Shown: one piece after another, positions 8,621 through 14,561 of the stretch | How the letters are laid out: every line of letters begins with the position of its first letter | Numbering within the stretch: the stretch's first letter is position 1 | NCBI GenBank assembly: GCA_036625675.1 | Contig: JAZKTH010000031.1 | Span: forward strand, 1-18,373 | Reading direction: 5' to 3' | DNA: 18,373 nt | DNA from: Halalkaliarchaeum sp036625675 | GTDB lineage: Archaea > Halobacteriota > Halobacteria > Halobacteriales > Haloferacaceae | Made by a program: the position numbers and the translations under genes | Notes under the pieces: model-generated | The model's database searches: none | The model's input: only the letters and a program-made list of their open reading frames with translations | Told to the model about the DNA's origin: nothing

Positions 8621-8713
8621 AAGGCGGCCGAACGGGCGCGGGAGGCGGCCGAACGGGCGCGGGAGGCGGCCGAACGGGCGCGGGAGGCGGCCGAACGGGC
8701 GCAGGAGGCGGCC
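8621..8713 (+). repeat. 21-base tandem repeat (four units plus a partial)
   Basis: Units run 8621-8641, 8642-8662, 8663-8683 and 8684-8704, with a 9-base partial at 8705-8713. The core is GAGGCGGCCGAACGGGCGCG. Unit 1 starts with A instead of G and unit 4 has CAG in place of the final CGG; otherwise they are identical. The unit is seven codons, and in the frame one base ahead of the amidotransferase frame it reads EAAERAR repeatedly, ending EAAGSY before TAG at 8723-8725. No start codon or ribosome site supports translation in that frame. The array ends just before the promoter of the next gene. Confidence 0.92.
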
Positions 8714-8716
8714 GGG

Positions 8717-8727
8717 AGCTATTAGGC
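8717..8727 (+). promoter_or_regulatory. TATA-like box for mptD
   Basis: AGCTATTAGGC is centred about 27 bases before the ATG at 8750. It lies within four bases of the end of the 21-base tandem array, so array length changes would alter its upstream context. Confidence 0.55.
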
Positions 8728-8749
8728 CCGCGAGCGCCTCCTCCGAGAC

Positions 8750-9097
8750 ATGCCGACGCACGCCCAGCGGGCCTGCTTCGAGGCGGGCATCAAGTTCGGA
8801 TCCCTGTACCACCAGTTCGCCGGGACGCCGGTGAGTCCGGACAGCACGCGATCGCTCGAGACCGCAATGGCGGAGGCCATCGAGAACCAGCCGTTCTGCG
8901 AGTCGGTGACCGTGCGGATCCACGACGACCGGGTGCGGGAGGCGATCGACCACGAAAACGGCTACACCGAGCTCACCGGTTCGCTGATGGACGTGGAGAT
9001 GCGGGTCGTCTACGAGGAGGTGACCGTCGACACGCGGATGGAGCTTTCGGACGGCTACCCCCTAATGGAACTCGTCGACGTCGGCAAGCGCTCGTAG
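8750..9097 (+). CDS. mptD: archaeal dihydroneopterin aldolase (MptD family)
   Basis: This 115-residue protein matches the MptD (DUF372) family, which converts 7,8-dihydroneopterin to 6-hydroxymethyl-7,8-dihydropterin and glycolaldehyde in pterin synthesis. This family is unrelated to bacterial FolB. The recognisable N-terminal segment is ACFEAGIKFGSLYHQFAGTP (8-27), which is highly conserved in the family. The central ENQPFCESVTVRI and terminal YPLMELVDVGK segments also fit. Length is as expected, and the protein is soluble and cytoplasmic. Start ATG 8750 agrees with the conserved N-terminus and TATA spacing. No other pterin gene is adjacent. The family assignment is from memory of the motif, so the reaction is inferred by family. 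Confidence 0.85.
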   Translation: MPTHAQRACFEAGIKFGSLYHQFAGTPVSPDSTRSLETAMAEAIENQPFCESVTVRIHDDRVREAIDHENGYTELTGSLMDVEMRVVYEEVTVDTRMELSDGYPLMELVDVGKRS

Positions 9098-9161
9098 TCG
9101 GCCCGGGCGGGGCGTCGCTCCCGGTCGGCTCCACGTTCACTTTCACTTTCGCTTTCCGGCA

Positions 9162-9173
9162 CGGCTTTACAAC
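9162..9173 (+). promoter_or_regulatory. TATA-like box for the small acidic protein gene
   Basis: CGGCTTTACAAC is centred about 27 bases before the ATG at 9196. Just upstream (9135-9157) is a pyrimidine-rich run with three CTTTC repeats, of unknown meaning. Confidence 0.5.
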
Positions 9174-9195
9174 CGACGATCACGAACCCTCGAGT

Positions 9196-9603
9196 ATGGC
9201 CAGCCAGACTACGTTCGGCGACGACGAACTGTTCGGCGAGGCGGCCGCCGAGATGCGCGAAGACGTCGAGACCCACCTCGAGGCGGCCCGCGAGGAGCTG
9301 CCGGCGGCGGCCGACGTCTGGGAGACCGACGCCGACAACGTCCTCGGGGCGCTCAACGGGTTGAAGTCGGCCCTCGACGTGGGCGACGCCGAAGAGGAGC
9401 TCCGCCAGGCGAAGAAGTGGTACACGATGGGCGAGCGTGCCGACGCGTTCGAGGACGCCGACGACCTGGAAGAACAGCTGTCGGAACTCGAGGAGCTGAT
9501 CGAGACGATCGCCGCCGCCAGAGAGGAGGTGACGGAACTCACGAGCACCGTCCCCGAGCTCCGGGGGGCGCTCCAGGAGGCCGACGGCGACGGCGGGGAC
9601 TGA
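9196..9603 (+). CDS. small acidic haloarchaeal protein (possibly DUF5790)
   Basis: This is a 135-residue, very acidic, soluble protein with no signal or membrane segment. It resembles a haloarchaea-restricted family that I recall as DUF5790; no function is known to me. The N-terminal part (FGDDELFGEAAAEMREDVE) and the segment VWETDADNVLGALNGLKSALDVGDAE (41-66) look like the conserved core, followed by AKKWYTMGERADAF (72-85). From about residue 86 to 115 it is rich in Glu/Leu and probably a coiled coil. Start ATG 9196 fits the promoter spacing. It converges on the thioesterase gene with only 11 bases between stop codons. Confidence 0.85.
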   Translation: MASQTTFGDDELFGEAAAEMREDVETHLEAAREELPAAADVWETDADNVLGALNGLKSALDVGDAEEELRQAKKWYTMGERADAFEDADDLEEQLSELEELIETIAAAREEVTELTSTVPELRGALQEADGDGGD

Positions 9604-9614
9604 CGGGAGCTCCG

Positions 9615-10076
9615 CTACTCGCGAAATAGCCGGTAGGACCCCTGTCCCGACACCACCTCGCGGAGCTCGCCGTCCGGCGTGCGGCTCTCGACGCGGAGGT
9701 CGCTGACCCCGACGGTCCGGCCGTGACGGATCACCTCTGCGACCGCCCGGAGATCGCCCGTCGCCCGCCTGAGATAGTTCACGTTGAGATTCACCGTCGC
9801 AACCCCGGCGTCGAGGGGATCCTCGATGCAGGTTCGCTGTGCGATCCCCCCGGCGGTGTCGATGAGGGTGGCTGCGACCCCTCCGTGGACGGTCTCGCCG
9901 TCGGGATTCGTCAGCTTCTCGTCGAACGGGACGGTGAGCGCGACCCGTCCCCGATCGATCGACTCGACCCCGGTCCCGAGCCAGGAGAGGTAGCCGTGCT
10001 CCTCCTCGATCGTCCGCTCGACGAACGCCGCAGCGTCCCCCGGCAGCGGGGGCAACTCCTCGATTCCGTCGTCCAT
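9615..10076 (-). CDS. PaaI-type hotdog thioesterase
   Basis: This 153-residue hotdog-fold protein belongs to the PaaI/YbgC-like acyl-CoA thioesterase group. The diagnostic motif is TNPDGETVHGGVAATLIDTAGG (56-77), with HGG at 64-66 and Asp73 in the active-site helix, followed by the strand VATVNLNVNYLRRA. Substrate acyl group unknown. The open frame continues upstream to 10280, but the ATG at 10076 begins just before the homologous region and has a TATA-like box (CCTACAA) 27 bases upstream, so the longer form, which would overlap the next gene, is not used. It is downstream of the HTH gene on the same strand with a 100-base gap carrying a half palindromic element. Confidence 0.9.
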   Translation of the reverse strand: MDDGIEELPPLPGDAAAFVERTIEEEHGYLSWLGTGVESIDRGRVALTVPFDEKLTNPDGETVHGGVAATLIDTAGGIAQRTCIEDPLDAGVATVNLNVNYLRRATGDLRAVAEVIRHGRTVGVSDLRVESRTPDGELREVVSGQGSYRLFRE

Positions 10077-10098
10077 GTCTCCCCGTACGCGTCCGTGC

Positions 10099-10108
10099 CC
10101 TTGTAGGT
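10099..10108 (-). promoter_or_regulatory. TATA-like box for the thioesterase gene
   Basis: On the minus strand ACCTACAAGG is centred 27 bases before the ATG at 10076. This suggests the gene has its own promoter despite the same-strand gene upstream. Confidence 0.4.
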
Positions 10109-10147
10109 CGCGAAACGGTCCCCGGCAGGGCCGGGGAGTCCCCGTCC

Positions 10148-10179
10148 CGGCAACCGATCGTCTCCAACAAACAGTATCA
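10148..10179 (-). repeat. half copy of the palindromic element (copy 3)
   Basis: On the minus strand the sequence runs TGATACTGTTTGTTG, then GAGACG, ATCG and GTTGCCG. It matches the right arm of copy 2 (TGATACTGTTTGTTG, TAGACG, GTTACCG) apart from a 4-base ATCG insertion and two substitutions. The TGA is the stop codon of the HTH gene (10177-10179). I find no convincing opposite arm to the left, so it is either a solo arm or a decayed copy. Confidence 0.7.
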
Positions 10180-10806
10180 GATCCCGTCGTCGGTGATCGT
10201 CTCGAAGAGGCGAGACTGCGCGGCAGCGAGGTGCTCGGCGAAGGTGGACCGCGAGATGTCGAGCCGGTCGGCGACTTCACCGGCGCTGGACTGCCGCGGA
10301 TACTCGAAGTATCCGGCCTCGTACGCCACCTCGAGTACCTCCCGCTGTCGGTCGGTGAGCTGACCGCGGTCCACGACGATCGGGTCGCTCCCGTCCTCGT
10401 CGGCGTCCCGAACGAGGTACAGCACTTCGACGGTGTCGCTCACCTCCGACAGGGTGGCGACGACTTCCCGGAGGGCCTCCGCGTCCGGGAGGTTCACCGT
10501 AACGGCGAGCTGTCCGTCCCTGACGTCGACGTTCGCGAGTGGATATCCGGCCTCCTCGACGAGTTCGCAGGCACACGGGTCCGCGTCCCGCTGGACGTGG
10601 TACGTCCGCTTGTGTCCCTCGGAGAAAACCGGGACCGTCCCCTCGTCGTCGAGGTCGGCCACAGTCGAGAATTCCTCGGTCACCGGTCCTCCGTTGGAAC
10701 GAGTCCAGTTCACGTCTTCGAGTGCAGTCGAGACGTCCCGGGACAGGGAGGCGAGCGGGCAATCCCCCGGACCCGAAACGGCGAGCTCCGCGCGAAGTCC
10801 AGTCAT
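10177..10806 (-). CDS. Bat-like HTH_10 transcriptional regulator
   Basis: This 209-residue regulator carries a C-terminal bacterioopsin-activator-type HTH (about 150-201): LTDRQREVLEVAYEAGYFEYPR, then SAGEVADRLDISRSTFAEHL. It has no receiver or PAS domain. The N-terminal 140 residues form the beta-rich ligand or sensor half seen in many haloarchaeal homologues and contain three cysteines, Cys16 in GDCPLA and Cys78/Cys80 in PCAC, which could bind metal or sense redox; this is inference. The ATG at 10806 (MTGLRAELAV) is chosen because a TATA-like box lies 27 bases upstream; the frame extends 16 codons further. Its stop codon is part of a palindromic element. The target genes are unknown; the downstream thioesterase is a candidate. 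Confidence 0.9.
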   Translation of the reverse strand: MTGLRAELAVSGPGDCPLASLSRDVSTALEDVNWTRSNGGPVTEEFSTVADLDDEGTVPVFSEGHKRTYHVQRDADPCACELVEEAGYPLANVDVRDGQLAVTVNLPDAEALREVVATLSEVSDTVEVLYLVRDADEDGSDPIVVDRGQLTDRQREVLEVAYEAGYFEYPRQSSAGEVADRLDISRSTFAEHLAAAQSRLFETITDDGI

Positions 10807-10827
10807 GTACGTCGGTAGGGAAGGGGG

Positions 10828-10838
10828 TATCAAAACGG
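10828..10838 (-). promoter_or_regulatory. TATA-like box for the HTH regulator gene
   Basis: On the minus strand CGTTTTGATAC is centred 27 bases before the ATG at 10806. A second AT-rich run, CTTTTTTAGTA (10857-10867), lies further up and could be an alternative box or a T-run. Confidence 0.5.
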
Positions 10839-11132
10839 CACAGACGATTCTCACATACTAAAAAAGCCCGTCATACAACGGTGGAAAATGAACCCTTTCA
10901 GGGAGGCATCCGGCGAAAGGAGCCTCGACCGTCCGGATCTCGGGCGATCTGCCCGGGTGAACTCTCCGGAGCCTCGGGAGCGCCGATCGGTACCGCCCGC
11001 GTATCGCCCGAACGGCGCCCGGGGGTCCCGCAGAAAACGCGCGTTTGTCAGCGGACCCGATATCCTGGGGACCCCACACACAGGCGTTTCAGCCCCCGTG
11101 TGAGTCGTTTTCACGCAATCGCCCCACCGAAG
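10839..11132. other. long intergenic stretch without a convincing gene
   Basis: I find no supported gene here. Open frames on both strands (for example 10888-11103 plus) encode Arg-rich, basic peptides unlike the acidic proteome and show no recognisable motif. Visible structure is a T-run on the minus strand at 10861-10866, an 11-base palindrome TGGGGACCCCA at 11066-11076, and a hairpin at 11077-11102 with CACAC pairing GTGTG. These could be transcript ends or binding sites. No rRNA, tRNA, RNase P or SRP signature was seen. Confidence 0.6.
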
Positions 11133-11143
11133 TGTTTTTATAC
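11133..11143 (+). promoter_or_regulatory. strong TATA box far upstream of the coiled-coil gene
   Basis: TGTTTTTATAC is one of the best TATA matches in the window. It predicts transcription from about 11160-11166, roughly 130 bases before the ATG at 11292, giving a leader that is long compared with the other promoters here. Confidence 0.6.
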
Positions 11144-11164
11144 GGGTGCCCTGTAATTGGAACT

Positions 11165-11187
11165 ACCAGAACGCCTCCGGCGCTGGT
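11165..11187 (+). ncRNA. hairpin at the predicted 5' end of the coiled-coil gene leader
   Basis: ACCAG (11165-11169) pairs with CTGGT (11183-11187) and CGCC (11172-11175) with GGCG (11179-11182), with an AA bulge and a TCC loop. Bases 63-64 can extend the stem by two pairs with 88-89. It lies right at the predicted transcription start, so it may be a structured leader; a separate small RNA is also possible. No known riboswitch class is recognised. Confidence 0.4.
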
Positions 11188-11291
11188 GGCATCGCGCGAA
11201 AAATGATCGGGAGTTCTCACCCACGGTCGGTTGCAAGCCACCGAGCCACTGCCGTGTCCGGAGCGGTGATGGTATCGAGGTCATACTAAGC

Positions 11292-12215
11292 ATGGTTACG
11301 AAACAGGACGTACTCGAAGAGTACGACGTATCGGCGCTGAAAGAACAGAACAACGTGGACCTTTCCGAGGACGAGCTCGAAAACGACTCGAAGGGGCAGC
11401 TCATCAAGAAGGCCGGGCAGCTCCGGGATCGACGAAACGAACTCAACCAGATGGCGTCCGAGCGGGCGTCGAGTCGAGACGATCTCAACGCGAAAACGCG
11501 GGAGAAGGTCGACGAGGCCCAAGAACACCGCGAGAAACGCGACGAGCTCAACGAGAAGGTTCAGGAGCACAAGGAGAAGCGTAACGAGCTCAACGCGAAG
11601 GCCAACGAGCTGTTCGACGAGGTCGAGCAGCGCAAACAGGAGCTGGAACTCTCCGACGGCAAGTCGATCGAGGAACTCAAGGAGGAGATCGAGCAACTGG
11701 AGTTCCGCCAGCAGACCGAAGTGCTCTCTGCGGAGGACGAGCGCGAACTCATCGAGAAGATCGAGGACAAACGCGAGACGCTCGCGGAGAAGAAGGACAA
11801 GCTGGACGAGAGCGGCGACCTCGAGGGGCTCATCGAGGAGGCCGAGGAGGTCCGCTCCGAGGCGTCGAAGCACCACCAGAAGGTGACCGAACTCGCCGAC
11901 GAGGCCCAGGAGCACCACAACAAGATGATCGAGGCCTACCGCGAGGCCGACGACATCCGCGACGAGGCGGACGCGATGCACGAGCTGTTCGTCGAGGCCC
12001 AGGAGGCGGCCGACAGACACCACGAGGACTTCGTGCGCGTGCAAAAGCGGCTCCGCGAACTCGACAAGGAAGAGGAGAAGGAGCGCAAGGAAGAGCGCGA
12101 AAAGGAGATGGAAGAGGAGAAGAAGGAAGCCGAGGAGATCTACCAGAAGTTCAAGGAAGGCGAGACCCTCGACACCGAGGACCTGATGAAGCTGCAGAAG
12201 ACGGGACTGCTGTAG
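11292..12215 (+). CDS. conserved archaeal long coiled-coil protein
   Basis: This 307-residue protein is extremely rich in Glu, Lys and Arg. It has a short N-terminal segment (MVTKQDVLEEYDVSALKEQN), then near-continuous heptad-like helices from about residue 35 to 280, including RDRRNELNQMASERA, EHREKRDELNEKVQEHKEKRNELNAKANELF and a mixed-charge stretch of KEEEKERKEEREKEMEEE near 255-275. It ends with EIYQKFKEGETLDTEDLMKLQ. It resembles a coiled-coil family widespread in archaea that has sometimes been labelled phosphoserine phosphatase; there is no phosphatase motif, so that label should not be used. Function unknown. ATG 11292 is preferred to an upstream in-frame TTG at 11157, because the extra residues are basic, Trp/Cys-containing and unlike the rest. 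Confidence 0.88.
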   Translation: MVTKQDVLEEYDVSALKEQNNVDLSEDELENDSKGQLIKKAGQLRDRRNELNQMASERASSRDDLNAKTREKVDEAQEHREKRDELNEKVQEHKEKRNELNAKANELFDEVEQRKQELELSDGKSIEELKEEIEQLEFRQQTEVLSAEDERELIEKIEDKRETLAEKKDKLDESGDLEGLIEEAEEVRSEASKHHQKVTELADEAQEHHNKMIEAYREADDIRDEADAMHELFVEAQEAADRHHEDFVRVQKRLRELDKEEEKERKEEREKEMEEEKKEAEEIYQKFKEGETLDTEDLMKLQKTGLL

Positions 12216-12236
12216 CGCGGGCGTTTCGGAGGCACG

Positions 12237-12248
12237 ACCCTTTTACCC
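12237..12248 (+). promoter_or_regulatory. TATA-like box for the SppA-like gene
   Basis: ACCCTTTTACCC is centred about 27 bases before the ATG at 12271, in the 55-base gap after the coiled-coil gene. It suggests the two genes are transcribed separately, with a leaderless message here. Confidence 0.5.
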
Positions 12249-12270
12249 GAGCCGCCGCCGAGTAGCAGCC

Positions 12271-13278
12271 ATGGTACGCACTACACCCCGGACGCAGTCG
12301 GTCGTCGGCGCCGCCGCGTTCGTCGTGGTAGCGGCCGCGTCGGTCGCGATCGGATACGCCGTCTTCGTTCGGTTCGCGGAATCGTTCGTCGACTTGGGAG
12401 GGATTTTGCTCACCGTGGCGCTGGCCCTGCTGCTCCTGCGGGCGACCTCGACGGGGCTCCGGTCGACGATCGCGGCGTACAACGTCGCGGAGGTGAGCGT
12501 CGACGGCCCCATCTCGCGGGACGGCGGGAACCCGAACCCGATCGCGAGGGGGCTGGGAACGCCCGCGGACGAGATCGTCGAGCAGATCGAACGCGCCGAC
12601 CGGGACGACGCCGTGGACGCGCTCATGCTGGAGTTGAACACTCCGGGAGGCGAGGTGGTCCCCAGCGACGACATCCGCCGTGCGGCGATGGAGTTCGAGG
12701 GACCGACCGTCGCGTACGCCACCGACGTGTGTGCGTCCGGGGGGTACTGGATCGCCTCGGGCTGCGACGAGCTGTGGGCCCGGGACGCCAGCCTCGTGGG
12801 CTCGATCGGCGTCATCAGTTCCCGGGTGAACGCCGCCGAGCTGGCGGAGAAGCTCGGAGTCTCCTACGAGCGATTCGCCGCCGGGAAGTACAAGGACGCC
12901 GGGACCGCGCTCAAGGAGATCAGCGAGGACGAGCGGGAGTACCTTCAGGGACTCACCGACGACTTCTACGACAACTTCGTCGATCGCGTCGCGGAAGGGT
13001 GTGATCTCGACCCCGAGTTCGTCCGCGAGACCGAAGCGCGGGTGTACCTTGGCGAGGAGGCGGCCGAACTCGGGCTCGTCGACGAGCTGGGTACCCGCGA
13101 GGAGGTGTGCGAGCGGGTCGAGGAATTGATCGACGCGGAGGCGCGCGTCCAGCCGTTCGAGCCGCGACGGTCCCTGCCCGAACGGATCGGCATGGGCGCC
13201 CAGCGCGTCGCCTACGCCTTCGGCGCCGGGATCGCCGACCGGATCGCCGGCGAGGAGCCGCCGCAGTTCCGGCTGTAG
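12271..13278 (+). CDS. sppA: SppA-like membrane serine protease (peptidase S49)
   Basis: This 335-residue membrane-anchored S49 peptidase would degrade leftover signal peptides or other membrane peptides. Two hydrophobic segments occupy about residues 11-33 and 41-56. The catalytic domain shows VSVDGPI (75-81), LMLELNTPGGEV (118-129), CASGGYWIAS (154-163) with nucleophile Ser156, and GSIGVISSR. The general base is Lys208 in GKYKDAG; the 52-residue Ser-Lys spacing equals that of Bacillus SppA (Ser147/Lys199). It is a single-domain form like Bacillus SppA, not the duplicated E. coli form. The gene converges on a histidine kinase gene with a palindromic element between them. Start ATG 12271 fits the promoter spacing. 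Confidence 0.94.
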   Translation: MVRTTPRTQSVVGAAAFVVVAAASVAIGYAVFVRFAESFVDLGGILLTVALALLLLRATSTGLRSTIAAYNVAEVSVDGPISRDGGNPNPIARGLGTPADEIVEQIERADRDDAVDALMLELNTPGGEVVPSDDIRRAAMEFEGPTVAYATDVCASGGYWIASGCDELWARDASLVGSIGVISSRVNAAELAEKLGVSYERFAAGKYKDAGTALKEISEDEREYLQGLTDDFYDNFVDRVAEGCDLDPEFVRETEARVYLGEEAAELGLVDELGTREEVCERVEELIDAEARVQPFEPRRSLPERIGMGAQRVAYAFGAGIADRIAGEEPPQFRL

Positions 13279-13286
13279 GCGCCCCC

Positions 13287-13368
13287 ATACTGTTTGTTGT
13301 CGGAAGTTACCGTGTCGACCGCCCGAGGGCGTGTCGGTCGATCGGTAACCGTCTACAACAAACAGTAT
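13287..13368. repeat. palindromic intergenic element, copy 2
   Basis: This is an 82-base inverted repeat. Both arms begin ATACTGTTTGTTGT and contain TTACCG 19 bases from the T of TACTG (13307 against 13288; 13348 against 13367 on the minus strand). The inner part repeats TCGACCG and ends in a GC-rich apex near 13326. On the right, the edge runs into TGA, the stop of the histidine kinase gene; on the left it starts 9 bases after the stop of the SppA-like gene. It fills the gap between two convergent genes. Confidence 0.88.
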
Positions 13369-14336
13369 CACTCGACGGCGACGCCGGTGATCTCGAAGCG
13401 GGCACCGTCCCCCCCGCCGTCGACTGCGACGGTCCAGCCGTGAGCCTCGGCGATCTCCTCGACGATGGCCAGGCCGAACCCGGTCCCGTCCCGGGTCGTG
13501 GTGTAGCCGGGTTCGAAGATCCGATCGCGGACGCGCTCGGGGATACCGGGGCCGTCGTCCTGGACGTAGATGCCCCCGCCATCGCGCCCCCCGACGCGAA
13601 TGGTGACGTCCTCCCCGCCGTGCTCCACCGCGTTTCGAAAGAGGTTCTCGAACAGCTGTTTCAGGGATTCGGGATCCCCCCACACGTGACCCTCCAGCTC
13701 ACACCGAAGGGTCGCCGCCTCCGTTTCGACCATGCGCCAGCTCTCCTCGATCAGGGAACCGAGGTCGATGCGCTCCGGACTGGCGACGCTTCGCCCCTGC
13801 CTGGCGAGCGCGAGCGTGTCGTCGATCAGGCTCTCCATCCGATCGAGGGCGCCCCCCACCTGCTCGAGGTGGTCGCTGTCGCACTCCCCTCGGGCGAGTT
13901 CGAGGTGGCCCTCCGCGACGTTCAGCGGGTTCCGGAGGTCGTGAGAGACGATTCCGGAGAACTCCTCCAGGCGCCGCTGTTTCCGCTTTCGCTCGCTGAT
14001 TTCTCGGGTGTTGACCACGAACCCGGACGTCTCGGGCTCGGTTCCGTGACCCCCGACGGACTCGGTCCAGATCCAGGAGTCGTCGGCCCGTCGCGCCCGG
14101 AACTCGACCCGCAGGACCTCGTCGACGTCGGCGGCGAGCTCCCTGCCGAAGGTATCGAGGACCCGGTCCCGATCCTCGGGATGGATGTACTCGAAGACGT
14201 CGTCACCGACGAGTGCGTCCTGATCGTAGCCGAGCACTCGCTCGACCGACGGCGTGACGTACAGGATCGAACCCCCCTCGTCGACGACGGAGACGACGTC
14301 CCGAACGTGTTTCAAAACTGCCTGGGCATCGACCAT
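13368..14336 (-). CDS. soluble PAS-domain sensor histidine kinase
   Basis: This 322-residue cytoplasmic sensor kinase has one PAS domain (about 6-115: VRDVVSVVDEGGSILYVTPS, then PEDRDRVLDTF) followed by a HisKA dimerisation domain with phospho-acceptor His132 in FSGIVSHDLRNPLN, and an HATPase domain. The N box is ENLFRNAVEHGG (Asn235), G1 is DDGPGIP (260-266) and G2 is GTGFGLAI (285-291). There is no membrane segment and no receiver domain or partner regulator nearby; such orphan kinases are common in haloarchaea. The signal is unknown. ATG 14336 is preferred over an upstream TTG at 14351, because the PAS region follows directly. It diverges from katG over a 225-base gap, so regulation of katG is possible but unsupported. 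Confidence 0.92.
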   Translation of the reverse strand: MVDAQAVLKHVRDVVSVVDEGGSILYVTPSVERVLGYDQDALVGDDVFEYIHPEDRDRVLDTFGRELAADVDEVLRVEFRARRADDSWIWTESVGGHGTEPETSGFVVNTREISERKRKQRRLEEFSGIVSHDLRNPLNVAEGHLELARGECDSDHLEQVGGALDRMESLIDDTLALARQGRSVASPERIDLGSLIEESWRMVETEAATLRCELEGHVWGDPESLKQLFENLFRNAVEHGGEDVTIRVGGRDGGGIYVQDDGPGIPERVRDRIFEPGYTTTRDGTGFGLAIVEEIAEAHGWTVAVDGGGDGARFEITGVAVE

Positions 14337-14527
14337 GTGAGTGGCACTCAATCCAGAACACCTTAGCGATCACGAATTTGCCGAGGGTGGCGACCGAGGA
14401 GGGACAGTCGAAGCGGACGTCGCCGGAATCCTGCGGTCCCGGAGGATTAGTTAGGACTGGCGTGACTTGGGTTACTAGATTCGATAGATTACTTCCGAGA
14501 TGTACAAGGATTCCTTACCGATTGGAC

Positions 14528-14540
14528 AACGTTAATATGA
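14528..14540 (+). promoter_or_regulatory. TATA box for katG
   Basis: AACGTTAATATGA is centred about 27 bases before the ATG at 14562, giving a leaderless transcript. The stretch from about 14450 to 14560 is clearly AT-richer than the surroundings. An imperfect palindrome GTGACTTGGGTTAC (14462-14475) lies about 60 bases upstream of the box and could be a regulator site. Confidence 0.6.
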
Positions 14541-14561
14541 CAAAGAAGTAAATTACCGACG

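Noticed and set aside
9135..9157. Triple CTTTC run upstream of the small acidic protein gene
   Set aside because: Too short and degenerate to assign a function.
11077..11102. GTTTCAG and GTGTG words resembling a haloarchaeal CRISPR repeat
   Set aside because: There is only one occurrence, no spacer periodicity and no cas genes.
10888..11103. 71-codon open frame in the long gap
   Set aside because: Basic, Arg/Pro-rich peptide with no motif and no suitably placed promoter.
12151..13683. Minus-strand open frame of 510 codons across the SppA-like gene
   Set aside because: It is antisense to a well-supported gene and even crosses the palindromic element; no motif is present.
14514..14540. Possible further arm of the palindromic element before katG (TTACCG then ACAAC)
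   Set aside because: The spacing and order do not fit the 19-base rule and the AT-rich part is better explained as the katG TATA box.
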